Shown one piece after another: positions 27,588 through 35,788 of a stretch of DNA of 64,000 nt. Both the position numbers and the translations under genes were made by a program. Each line of letters starts with the position of its first letter. Within the stretch, counting starts at the first letter, position 1. Below the pieces are notes generated by a model. The model searched no databases, was not told the origin of the DNA, and saw only the letters and a program-made list of their open reading frames with translations. This DNA is from Erythrobacter fulvus. GTDB taxonomy: Bacteria > Pseudomonadota > Alphaproteobacteria > Sphingomonadales > Sphingomonadaceae. The stretch spans positions 186,001-250,000 of the forward strand of contig NZ_JAQQXQ010000004.1 in NCBI RefSeq assembly GCF_028595285.1, in the 5' to 3' direction.

Positions 27588-27615
27588 TCTTTTCAATCAC
27601 TTGAGAAAGATGGTG
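27583..27615 (+). repeat. Inverted repeat covering the tRNA-Val 3' end, possible terminator
   Basis: CACCATCTTT (27583-27592) and AAAGATGGTG (27606-27615) form a perfect 10-bp stem that takes in the CCA end; CCGGTTTTC follows. It may end tRNA-Val transcription. From 27616 to 27944 I see no supportable gene; the stretch is visibly less GC-rich than its surroundings. Confidence 0.5.
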
Positions 27616-28046
27616 CCGGTTTTCATAAGAGAACATGAAAAACGCGGTGTGAGCACGCACCAATCAACCCAAGATGATTTTCTCTGGCAACGATATTGTT
27701 GCGCCGCATTTCCTTCATTCTGCGTCGATTTTCTCCGGCTCAGAACCCACCCAATCGGCTTATGATCGAAGCTGGCAGCGCAAAAAGCGGATGAACTCGT
27801 AGCTCGTGGACACCTCAGGCTCCGACAAACACCGCTGCCCAGCAACAACAGTCATTTTCCCTGCACCGCTAGAAGGCCCGAGCTTCATCCAGATGAAGAA
27901 CGCAAAGGGGCGCGCCGCCCAGAAAAGCTTGGAACTTGTGAGACATGGGACTGATCTTTGACCTAATCCTCTCGCGAAGAGATGAAACTCCGAAGGCCAA
28001 AATCAAGGGCGAATTTGGTTCGATTCCATGCAAGCATCCAAAACTA

Positions 28047-28893
28047 GGGTCCGGACTCATTAGAGCCACCATGTGACGAAGGCGGCGATGGCGATGGTTG
28101 CCATGAAGGTCTTGATGTTGCGGTCGAACCGAGTTGCTACGCGGCGCCAGTCCTTGAACCGGCAGAACATGCGCTCGACGACGTTGCGCTGGCGGTAGAT
28201 CTGCCGGTCGTGCTCGACTTGGATCTTGCGGTTGGACTTTGAGGGGATGACGGGCGTGGTGCCGCGCTCGATCAGCCAAGAGCGCAAGGCGTTGCTGTCG
28301 TAGCCTTTGTCAGCGACCAGATAGTCCGAGGGCGGCACGGCATTGATCGCCAAGATCGCGACCTTTGCGTCGTGCGTGTTGCCGGGCGTTAGCAGGAGGA
28401 CGTAGGGACGGCCCTTCTCGTCGCAGATAGCATGGAGCTTGGTGTTCCTTCCGCCTTTGGTGATGCCGATACCATGAGCCAAGCCCCCCCTTTTGCGCCG
28501 CCAGCAGTGCGGTGGACCTTGATGCACGAGCTGTCGATGAACAGCTTCGATGGCACGCCGTCGATCCCGGAAAGATCGGCCAAGATGCGCTCCCAAACGC
28601 CGCGCTCGGCCCAGCGCCGGAAGCGGTTGTAGAGAGTCTTATTGGGGCCGTAGACGTGTTCGGGACAATCGCCCCAACGAACGCCGCTTTTAAGCGCATG
28701 GACAATGCCGGAGAGCACCCGCCGATTATCGACCCTCGGCATCCTGCGCGTATCCTGCGGTAGGAGCGGCTCAATCCGCGCCCACTGCTCATCAGAAAAC
28801 CAGAAGAAATCCGCCATCTGCCATGCCTCCTCACTGGAAACACATGAATCACATCCCGGCGCTGCTGGGAATCCTGTTTATGGGTCCGGACCC
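28047..28893. mobile_element. IS5-family insertion sequence (IS427-group-like), 847 bp
   Basis: The element is bounded by terminal inverted repeats beginning GGGTCCGGAC on both ends (14 of the first 16 bases match) and flanked by TA on each side (28045-28046 and 28894-28895), inside an original CTAG. Size, ends, the short-TA target and a two-frame DDE transposase fit the IS427 group of IS5. Both ends are complete and the transposase frames are intact, so it could be active or recently inserted. Confidence 0.9.
28060..28817 (-). CDS. IS5-family transposase made by probable -1 frameshift
   Basis: The first frame (28817 to 28389) starts MADFFWFSDEQWARIEPLLP and carries the helix-turn-helix region and first catalytic Asp (LFIDSSCIKVHRTAGG). 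At an A4G7 run (28494-28484 read on the minus strand) a -1 slip enters the second frame, giving GGLAHGIGITKGGRNTKLHA, then the second Asp (VADKGYDSNALRSWL) and the Glu (RNVVERMFCRFKDWRR). The fused product would be 252 residues. The first frame alone runs on to a nonsense tail after the slip. A single-base indel is the alternative, but the homopolymer at the junction favours programmed slippage. Confidence 0.88.
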
Positions 28894-28970
28894 TAGATGC
28901 CATTGAAAAGTTACGCGCCAAAGCTGACGGTACCCCGGAAGAGGGTGACGTCACAGCGATCGGGGCAATT

Positions 28971-29813
28971 CTAGTCGCCCAGCCAATCGGCTGTGATCTC
29001 GCCCCTGTGCCCTTCCGGTGCTAGCGCGGCGCGCAGTGCCCCCAGCAGCGGCGGCAGTCCCTGCGTGAAGGCGTAGGGCGGGTTGATGATGAACAGGCCG
29101 GCGCCGTTATAGAGTCCGGGCTGATCGGCATCATAGAGCCAATGCTCCACTGTGAGGAACTTTGGGATGCCAAGCCTGCCGAGCTTGTCCTTCCACCGCA
29201 GATGCGCCGCCCGGTCTTTCAGCGGATACCAGATCACCGTGACGCCATGTGCCCATTTGCGGTGCGCGGCGGCGAGGGTGGCGGTGATACGGGCACGCTC
29301 GTCGGTCTGCTCGTAGGGCGGATCGACCACAACCACGCCGCGCGGCGATTTTGTCGGCAGTAGTGCCAGCCATAGCTCGTAGGCGTCGCGCTCATGCACG
29401 GCAGCGGGCGTGCCGCGCATCGCACTGCGCAGAGAGCGGGCGTCCTCCGGGTGTTTTTCATTGAGGATCAACAAATCCTGCCCTCGCAGGAGTTGCGACA
29501 GAATGTGCGGGCTTCCGGGATAGAGGCGCGGCCCCCTCCCTGCGTTCATCCCTTCATTCACTGCCATCACGGCTGTGCGGTAGTCGTCCAGCAGGGGGTT
29601 CGGATCGGCAAAGGCGCGCAGCACGCCTCCGGCGGCCTCTCCGGTGCGCTGGGCTTCGTTACCCTCGAGATCATAAATCCCGCAGCCGGCATGGGTGTCG
29701 ATCAGGGTCAGCGCGCTCTCCTTGATCTGCAAGGCCCGCACGAGGGCGATCAGCAGAGCGTGCTTCACGACATCGGCGCTATTGCCGGCATGGAAGGAGT
29801 GGCGATAATTCAT
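28971..29813 (-). CDS. rlmJ: 23S rRNA (adenine-2030-N6)-methyltransferase RlmJ
   Basis: A 280-residue methyltransferase acting on A2030 of 23S rRNA. The N terminus MNYRHSFHAGNSADVVKHALL is the family hallmark, followed by the SAM-binding DTHAGCGIYDLEG and the catalytic DPPYE (VVVVDPPYEQTDER), then the conserved VTVIWYPLKDR and LFIINPPY blocks. It ends 77 nt to the right of the IS element, and its 3' end overlaps the tail of the IS-split frame on the other strand. Confidence 0.95.
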   Translation of the reverse strand: MNYRHSFHAGNSADVVKHALLIALVRALQIKESALTLIDTHAGCGIYDLEGNEAQRTGEAAGGVLRAFADPNPLLDDYRTAVMAVNEGMNAGRGPRLYPGSPHILSQLLRGQDLLILNEKHPEDARSLRSAMRGTPAAVHERDAYELWLALLPTKSPRGVVVVDPPYEQTDERARITATLAAAHRKWAHGVTVIWYPLKDRAAHLRWKDKLGRLGIPKFLTVEHWLYDADQPGLYNGAGLFIINPPYAFTQGLPPLLGALRAALAPEGHRGEITADWLGD

Positions 29814-29863
29814 GGGACTCCGGAATCCTGACGACGAGCCTTTAGACGAGTTCTATTTCCCGC

Positions 29864-30412
29864 CTAGACCGAGATTTCCGCAAAGTGCCCCGGTTCCAGT
29901 CCCGCGACAGTCCAGTCGCCGATCGACCAGCGCACCAGCCTGAGGGTGGGGAATCCCGCCGCTGCCGTCATCCTTCGCACCTGGCGGTTGCGCCCTTCGC
30001 GGATGGTGATTTTGAGCCAGCTGTCCGGAATGGATTTGCGCTGGCGTATCGGTGGATCGCGCGGCCACAGATCCGGCGCATCAATACGGGCAACTTCGGC
30101 TGGCAGGGTCATGCCGTCCTTCAGCCGGATGCCCTGCCGCAAGCTTTCCAGCTCCTGCTCCTGCGGATCGCCTTCGACCTGCACAAGATAGGTCTTGGGC
30201 AGCTTGAAGCGCGGATCGGCAATGCGCGCCTGCAATCGCCCGTCATCGCATAGGAGCAACAGGCCCTCACTGTCCCGATCCAGCCTTCCGGCGGGATAGA
30301 CGCCCTTCACCGCAATGAAGTCCGACAATGTCGATCGAACCGTCGGCGACCCGCGATCGGTGAATTGCGACAACACGCCGAAGGGTTTGTTGAACAGAAG
30401 CAACCGGGCCAT
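29864..30412 (-). CDS. rluE: 23S rRNA pseudouridine synthase, RluE type
   Basis: A 182-residue RsuA-family pseudouridine synthase. It lacks the N-terminal S4 domain and opens directly with [16 protein letters not shown], which is the RluE layout. The catalytic motif [17 protein letters not shown] holds the nucleophilic Asp near residue 46; [24 protein letters not shown] is the conserved end. RluE modifies U2457 in 23S rRNA. It lies 50 nt upstream of rlmJ on the same strand, so the two rRNA-modifying genes may be cotranscribed. From 30413 to 30638 I see no supportable gene. Confidence 0.9.
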   Translation of the reverse strand: MARLLLFNKPFGVLSQFTDRGSPTVRSTLSDFIAVKGVYPAGRLDRDSEGLLLLCDDGRLQARIADPRFKLPKTYLVQVEGDPQEQELESLRQGIRLKDGMTLPAEVARIDAPDLWPRDPPIRQRKSIPDSWLKITIREGRNRQVRRMTAAAGFPTLRLVRWSIGDWTVAGLEPGHFAEISV

Positions 30413-30638
30413 CCCGAGTTCATACCGCTCGATTGCGGCTATGTCTGCAAGTCCATGCCACCGCCGGACAGGCTGATTGCTTTACCGGAAGTCATTTCGG
30501 CAATCCGCACGCCCTTTTCGGACAGTGTGAAATAGTCCGCTTCGGGATAGGCCAAACACCCCTCCCCGCTTGACCCGGCGCACGACTTCGCGGCAAGGCT
30601 CGCGCTCTCATTCCATGCGGGCAAAGCGAGGATATCTG

Positions 30639-33266
30639 ATGCGGAACAAGCTGTGGGGCCGGTGCCTCGTCGTGCTGGCGGCACTGTGGGGGGTGGCTGC
30701 GCCCGCGCAGGCGCAGTCGTTTGCGCAAGGGACGTTCGATCCTACAATCCCGACCCTGACCGAAACGGTCGGCCATGCGCCGGGCACCCGCATCACCTCG
30801 CCCGACCAGACCTATGCCTATCTCAAGGCGCTGGTCGCCGCCGCGCCCGACCGCACGCGCATGGTCCAGTATGCGAGCACCTGGGAAGGCCGCCCGCTTT
30901 ACTACGTGATCCTTTCCTCGCCCGACAATATCGCCCGACTCGACGCCATTCGGGCCGATCTGGCCAATATCGCAGCCGGGCGCGCCTCAAACGGCGCAGC
31001 ACTGCCGGTGACGTGGCTGGCCTATGGCGTGCACGGCAACGAAATCTCCTCGACCGATGCCGCGCTGATGACCGCCTATCATCTGCTCGCCGCGCAGGGC
31101 GATGCCCGGGCCGACAAGATCATGCGCGAAACGATCGTGGTGATCGACCCGATGCAGAACCCCGACGGGCGGGCGCGGTTCGTCAACAATTTCCTTGCCG
31201 CGAGCGGAATCGATCCGGCAGCGGACCGTCAGGCCGCCGAGCATGACGAGCCTTGGCCGAGCGGGCGGGTCAATCACTACATGTTCGATTTGAACCGCGA
31301 CTGGTTCACGCTTTCGCAGCCCGAGACCCGCGGCAAGGTCGCCGCGATCCGCAGCTGGAACCCGGTGGTGGTGGTCGACCTGCACGAGATGGGCGGGGAC
31401 GAGAGCTATTTTTTCAGCCCCGCCGCGCAGCCTTTCAGCCCCAATCTCACGCAGGCACAGATCCGCGCCTACGAGCTGATCGGCCGCGCCAACGCCGCCG
31501 CTTTCGACGCCATGGGCGAGCCCTATTTCACCCGCGAGGTCTATGACCTGTTCTACCCCGGCTACGGCGATACCTGGAACGCGCATCAGGGCGCGATCGG
31601 CAGCACCTACGAACAGGCCTCCGCACGCGGTCTCGTGTTCGAACGGCGCGACGGGACCGAGCTGACCTATGCTGACGGGGTGCGCAACCACTTCACCACC
31701 AGCCTTGCCACGGCAGGAGCGGTGGCGGACAATCCGCAGCGGTTCCTCAGCGACTTCGCGCAATATCGCGCCGCCAATGCCAATGGTGCGGCAGGACGCG
31801 GCACCTACCTGATCGATCTTTCCAAGCGGCGCTGGAATGCCGAGAGCCTCGGCCGGCGGCTCGCCGCGCAAGGGATCACCGTGCTGCGCCGCGAAGGCCC
31901 AGCAAGCGCATGCGGCAAGAGCTTCCCGCAGGGCTATCTCGCCGTCCCGCAGGCGCAGCCCGCTGCGCGGCTGGTGAAGAGCCTGCTCGACCGCGACACC
32001 CCGCTGCCGCCCGACTTTCTGGAGGAGCAGGAGCGTCGCCGCTCGCAAGACCTGCCGCACGAGCTTTATGATGTCACCGCATGGTCGGTCGGGTTGATGG
32101 CGGGAACCGATGTCACGCTGTGCAACGCCGCCGCGACCGGCGATGCGCTCGCTGCCGAAACACCGATCGCGCCGCTGAACGAAGGTTCGGGCGCCTTTGC
32201 GATTGCCGTGCCGTGGACCGACAGCGGGCAGGCACGCCTCGTTACGCTCGCGCTGCGCGACGGGATCAAGGGCCGCGTCACCGACAAGGCCTTTACCTCC
32301 GGCGGAAACACTTTCCCGCGCGGTACGGTGGTGTTCCCGGCGGGCGACAACTCACCCGAGAATATGGCCCGCCTCGCCATGCTTGCGCGCGAAGTCGGCG
32401 CGCATACCGTGGCGCTTGCTTCAGGCTGGGTGGACAGCGGCCCGAACCTTGGCAGCGAAAGCTTCGTGCGGCTGAGCTTGCCGCGCGTCGCGATCGCGTG
32501 GGACGATGGCATCTCTCAGCTGAGCGCGGGCGCGATGCGCTATGTGCTCGAACGCCGGCTTGGCCTGCCGGTTACGCCGATCCGCACCCAGCGCCTCGCG
32601 CGCGCCGATCTGTCGGAATATGACGTGCTGCTGGTGCCCGAAGGCGATCCTTCCGCGATCCTCGGCGAAGGCGGGCAGCGCACCATCCGCGATTTCGTCC
32701 GCAAGGGCGGCGTGCTGGTGGCAGTGGGCGACAGCCTCGAAACCTTCAGCGGTGGCGACAGCCCGATGCTCGCGGTCAAGCGCGAGGCGGCCCTTGGGCG
32801 CGATCCGGGCGCAGGCGGGGACGACGCGGAGGCAGGCCTTGCCGAAGCGCTCGAAATTGCGACCGACGCCGAGTATCGCGAGGCGATCAAGGACGAAAAG
32901 GCGCTGCCAGACACCCTGCCCGGCGCGTTGCTCAACGTTGTGGCCCAGCGCGACCACTTTCTGTCCGCAGGTTACGACGACGGCGGCGTGGTGCTGGCAA
33001 CCGGAACGCAGATTTTCACTCCGCTCGATCGTGCCGACGGGGTCAACGTGCTGCGCTTTGCCGCGCCCGGCAACCTGATTGCCAGCGGTTATGTGTGGGA
33101 CGAAAACCGCCGCCAGCTGGCCTACAAGCCCTATCTGATGGCGCAGCGGCAGGGGCGCGGGCTGGTGATCGGCTTTGCCCATGACCCTTCGACCCGCGCC
33201 TATCTCGACGGGCTCGACCTGTTGATTGCCAATGCGGTGCTCGTCGCGCCCTCACGGGTGCGCTGA
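30639..33266 (+). CDS. Exported M14-family zinc metallopeptidase (large)
   Basis: An 875-residue secreted carboxypeptidase-like enzyme. The signal peptide is residues 1-26 (ending AAPAQAQ). The M14 zinc ligands are HGNE in YGVHGNEISSTDAAL and a later His in VVVVDLHEMGGDESYFF. The C-terminal third (about 620-780) resembles a glutamine-amidotransferase/DJ-1-like fold (YDVLLVPEGDPSAILGEGGQRTIRDFVRKGG). This long form is common among oligotrophic alphaproteobacteria that feed on protein; substrate unknown. The ATG at 30639 begins the signal peptide; the upstream in-frame codons look noncoding. Confidence 0.87.
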   Translation: MRNKLWGRCLVVLAALWGVAAPAQAQSFAQGTFDPTIPTLTETVGHAPGTRITSPDQTYAYLKALVAAAPDRTRMVQYASTWEGRPLYYVILSSPDNIARLDAIRADLANIAAGRASNGAALPVTWLAYGVHGNEISSTDAALMTAYHLLAAQGDARADKIMRETIVVIDPMQNPDGRARFVNNFLAASGIDPAADRQAAEHDEPWPSGRVNHYMFDLNRDWFTLSQPETRGKVAAIRSWNPVVVVDLHEMGGDESYFFSPAAQPFSPNLTQAQIRAYELIGRANAAAFDAMGEPYFTREVYDLFYPGYGDTWNAHQGAIGSTYEQASARGLVFERRDGTELTYADGVRNHFTTSLATAGAVADNPQRFLSDFAQYRAANANGAAGRGTYLIDLSKRRWNAESLGRRLAAQGITVLRREGPASACGKSFPQGYLAVPQAQPAARLVKSLLDRDTPLPPDFLEEQERRRSQDLPHELYDVTAWSVGLMAGTDVTLCNAAATGDALAAETPIAPLNEGSGAFAIAVPWTDSGQARLVTLALRDGIKGRVTDKAFTSGGNTFPRGTVVFPAGDNSPENMARLAMLAREVGAHTVALASGWVDSGPNLGSESFVRLSLPRVAIAWDDGISQLSAGAMRYVLERRLGLPVTPIRTQRLARADLSEYDVLLVPEGDPSAILGEGGQRTIRDFVRKGGVLVAVGDSLETFSGGDSPMLAVKREAALGRDPGAGGDDAEAGLAEALEIATDAEYREAIKDEKALPDTLPGALLNVVAQRDHFLSAGYDDGGVVLATGTQIFTPLDRADGVNVLRFAAPGNLIASGYVWDENRRQLAYKPYLMAQRQGRGLVIGFAHDPSTRAYLDGLDLLIANAVLVAPSRVR

Positions 33267-33305
33267 TCCGCCTTGCGCCTCTAGGCTAAGCGGGTCGATT
33301 GTGTC

Positions 33306-34076
33306 ATGCCTGCGGGCATGGCGCTGTTCGAAGCCCTTGTCGCCCTTCATGTCGCCACCGGAGCGGTGGGGCTGACGGCATTCTGGGGGCCGATCGTCAC
33401 ACGCAAGGGCGCGGCCAACCACCGCAAATGGGGGAAGGTCGCCTGCTACGGCTTCCTCGGCGCGGGCGCGCTGGCGATCGCGATGGCGCTGCTATCGCTT
33501 TACGGGCCGGAACAGCGGCATCCGGAGGTTACCGACCGTCAATTGTTCGACGGGTTGTTCGGGTGGATGATGCTCTATCTCGGCGTGCTCACCATCGGCT
33601 TTGTCGACTATGGCCTTGCGGTGGTGCGCCACAACCGTGACCGCCGCGCGCTGCGAGCCCCGCGCTATCAGGCGGTGATAGCGGCCGTGGTGATTTCCGG
33701 CGCCTGGTGCGGCTATTTCGGTGTCTTGGTCGGGCATCCGCTGATGGTGCTGGTGGCTTTCATCGGCATCGTCGCGATGCTTATCCAGCAACGCTACATC
33801 TGGCGCACAGGCGAGCCCGCGCGCGGCACGCACGTCGGCGAACATTTCCGTGCGCTGATCGGCATGGGCATCTCGGCCTACACCGCGTTCCTTTCGGTCG
33901 GGTTGATCCGGCTGGTGCCCGAACACGTGTTCAACCCGGCGATCTGGGCCGGCCCGAGCGTAATCGGGGTCAGCCTGATCATCTGGTTCACGATCAAGGG
34001 CAAACGCCCTGCCAAACCGTCAGGCGTGCGCCCACATCCGCAACAGGTTGGCGATGGTCTTGTCGAGCGTCAGTAG
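33306..34076 (+). CDS. Membrane protein with seven to eight helices, DUF2306-like
   Basis: A 256-residue integral membrane protein of unknown function. Helix one carries ALVALHVATGAVGLTAFWG, followed by a short HRKWGKV loop and a series of helices. The His in TM1 and the HRKxGK loop recall DUF2306/cytochrome-b-like membrane proteins, and the same pattern is seen in the protein at 57305-58099, which may be a distant paralogue. The start could also be the ATG at 33318. The last 57 nt overlap the 3' end of the convergent hydroxylase gene. Confidence 0.6.
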   Translation: MPAGMALFEALVALHVATGAVGLTAFWGPIVTRKGAANHRKWGKVACYGFLGAGALAIAMALLSLYGPEQRHPEVTDRQLFDGLFGWMMLYLGVLTIGFVDYGLAVVRHNRDRRALRAPRYQAVIAAVVISGAWCGYFGVLVGHPLMVLVAFIGIVAMLIQQRYIWRTGEPARGTHVGEHFRALIGMGISAYTAFLSVGLIRLVPEHVFNPAIWAGPSVIGVSLIIWFTIKGKRPAKPSGVRPHPQQVGDGLVERQ

Positions 34077-34697
34077 CTCGCTCGATTGCGCGGGCAGCTT
34101 CTGGCGCAGGGAAGTGCGCAGGTTTTCCAGATCGAACAGCATTTCCCGGCGCGCCTGATCGGCAACAAGGCTTTCGATCCAGCCAACGCACACCACCCGC
34201 TCGCCCCGCGTCACAGGCTTCACCTCGTGGATGCTCGTGGAAGGGTATAGCACCAGTTGGCCGGCATCGCCTTTCACCTCCTGGCTCATCCCGGCGGCGT
34301 GGATCAGCAACTCGCCGCCGTCATATTCCTCCCGGGGCGTGAGGAAGAGCGTGAAGGACAGATCGGTGCGCAAACGGGCAGCGCCCTTGCCCATCAGGGC
34401 ATTGTCGACATGCGCGCCGTATTGCCCGTCCACACCGGTCTTGCTGACGATCAGCGGTGAAAAGCGGCGTGGCTGGGCGGCGGCCTTCACCACTGCGTTT
34501 TCGGCGATCAGCGGCAGCAATTCGTCATGCACCCGCTTTCCGGCGGAGCTGTCCATGGCCGCCTGCAGGTTGCGCTTCACCTCGCGCGCGACCGCGCCTG
34601 CCGTCTCGCGTCCGTCGCGCCATTCGAGCATGGCGATGCGTTCGCGCAGCGCTGCGAGATGCTCGGCATCGTCAAGAGCATTGATGACAAGGATCAT
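34020..34697 (-). CDS. Fe(II)/2-oxoglutarate dioxygenase, PKHD-type hydroxylase (PiuC family)
   Basis: A 225-residue non-haem iron enzyme. The HxD...H facial triad is visible (YGAHVDNALMG; TSIHEVKPVTRGERVV, where the Arg binds 2-oxoglutarate). The opening ILVINALDDAEHLAALRERI and the C-terminal TLDKTIANLLRMWAHA are typical of PiuC/PKHD enzymes, which are usually found beside TonB-dependent iron receptors, as here. The substrate is unknown in the family. It is 62 nt downstream of the DUF6607 gene and probably in its operon. Confidence 0.9.
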   Translation of the reverse strand: MILVINALDDAEHLAALRERIAMLEWRDGRETAGAVAREVKRNLQAAMDSSAGKRVHDELLPLIAENAVVKAAAQPRRFSPLIVSKTGVDGQYGAHVDNALMGKGAARLRTDLSFTLFLTPREEYDGGELLIHAAGMSQEVKGDAGQLVLYPSTSIHEVKPVTRGERVVCVGWIESLVADQARREMLFDLENLRTSLRQKLPAQSSELLTLDKTIANLLRMWAHA

Positions 34698-34759
34698 GGC
34701 CGAAGGCTGTATCTTGACCGGCGCGCCAAGGAAAGCGCGCCGGTCGGCAAAGCCAGCGT

Positions 34760-35770
34760 TCAGTCGCCGCCATTGGCTGTGGCGGTGCCCTCCGCAATCA
34801 TCGCCAAGGCCTTGTCCCGCGCGGCTTCGGGCGATTCCTTGCCTGCCTTGATGAGATCGGCGAGGATCAGCAGTTCGTTGGCAATCGCGGTGCCTGCGCC
34901 CGGCTCCTGTTCGATGCGAAGGCCGCCATTAGCTTCCGCGACTTCATCCCACTTGCCGCGTACCGCGTCCCAATAGGCTTTGGTCTTGGCCCAGTAATCC
35001 TCTGCTGCGGCGACATTGTAGCCGTCGAACCGCTCATAGGTATTGAGAACATATTCCTGCACTACGGGCACCAGTTCGCCGCTCCCGTCCTTAGCCGGCA
35101 TCAGCTTGGTGTTGTCCTGCCAGTGGATCCAGCCGTTGGGGGTCAACTGGTGGCGATTGATGCCCACATAGCGATCATAGACCGGGTTGCGGATTGCATC
35201 GCGCCGGGCGAGCGGGCGGGTGGTCCAGTTGGAACGCCAGCGCTTTACGCCAAGGGTCGTCTCCCACTGACCCCAACCGGCATAACGCGGACTGTCGTCA
35301 ACCTGATAAACCGTTTGCGACCAGCGCCCCTTGCGCAGTTTGTCCGGCACCGCAGTCCATTCCCAGCTGTCGCCGCCCGCATAGGCGAGGATCTTTTCGG
35401 GCTCGTATTGCCAGTCCTGGCGCCAGTGCTTGACGACGTAGGGGTTGGCATCGTCGCCGGTCACCAGAAGATGCTGGAGCACGATGCGTGTGCCGGTATC
35501 CTCGATCACGCGGACGGATTCGTAGCCGCCGGAAATCTTGCGATCGAGCGGTTCGTAATCCTCCATCCAGGGGGTCGATTCCTGCATGTCGAAGGTCACC
35601 TTGAAATCGCCCGCCATGGCGAGAATGGCTTCTCGGTCGGCTTCAAACGCGGCCTTGGCTGCATCATCGGTGCGGATGATCGGATCGTCGGCCAGTGCAG
35701 GTGCAGGCACCGCAACGAGCGCGAGCGCGGCGAGGCCGGAGGCGAGGAATGTCTTGGTCAGTCGGTTCAT
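34760..35770 (-). CDS. DUF6607 family exported protein
   Basis: A 336-residue exported protein with a signal peptide ending PAPALA (residues 1-27). The mature part is rich in Trp, Tyr and Asp (HWRQDWQYEPEKILAY, GWGQWETTLGVKRWRSNWT) with no enzyme motif I recognise; the pattern fits DUF6607, whose role is unknown but whose genes lie next to TonB-dependent receptors. Here it sits 18 nt after the receptor stop, in an apparent receptor-DUF6607-hydroxylase operon, which points to iron or haem handling in the periplasm. Confidence 0.78.
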   Translation of the reverse strand: MNRLTKTFLASGLAALALVAVPAPALADDPIIRTDDAAKAAFEADREAILAMAGDFKVTFDMQESTPWMEDYEPLDRKISGGYESVRVIEDTGTRIVLQHLLVTGDDANPYVVKHWRQDWQYEPEKILAYAGGDSWEWTAVPDKLRKGRWSQTVYQVDDSPRYAGWGQWETTLGVKRWRSNWTTRPLARRDAIRNPVYDRYVGINRHQLTPNGWIHWQDNTKLMPAKDGSGELVPVVQEYVLNTYERFDGYNVAAAEDYWAKTKAYWDAVRGKWDEVAEANGGLRIEQEPGAGTAIANELLILADLIKAGKESPEAARDKALAMIAEGTATANGGD

Positions 35771-35788
35771 GTCAGTCCTCCTTTAGGG

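Larger units (their letters stand above)
27945..29024 (+). pseudogene. Small gene of unknown function split by the insertion sequence
   Basis: ATG at 27945 opens MGLIFDLILSRRDETPKAKI... and runs 34 codons to the CTA at 28044-28046, where the IS begins. On the far side, taking out the IS (28047-28893) and one TA copy, the same frame continues at 28896 with DAIEKLRAKADGTPEEGDVT and stops with TAG at 29022-29024. The rebuilt product is 76 residues, rich in Lys and acidic residues. I recognise no family. The last 54 nt overlap the 3' end of rlmJ on the other strand, so the original C terminus may differ. Whether it was ever expressed is unproven; the exact frame closure is the evidence. Confidence 0.45.

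Noticed and set aside
27597-27848. 83-codon minus-strand frame beside tRNA-Val
   Set aside because: Composition is not protein-like, no ribosome site, and it covers the inverted repeat at the tRNA end.
30439-30684. 81-codon minus-strand frame before the M14 peptidase
   Set aside because: It overlaps the peptidase signal-peptide region, lacks a ribosome site and matches no family.
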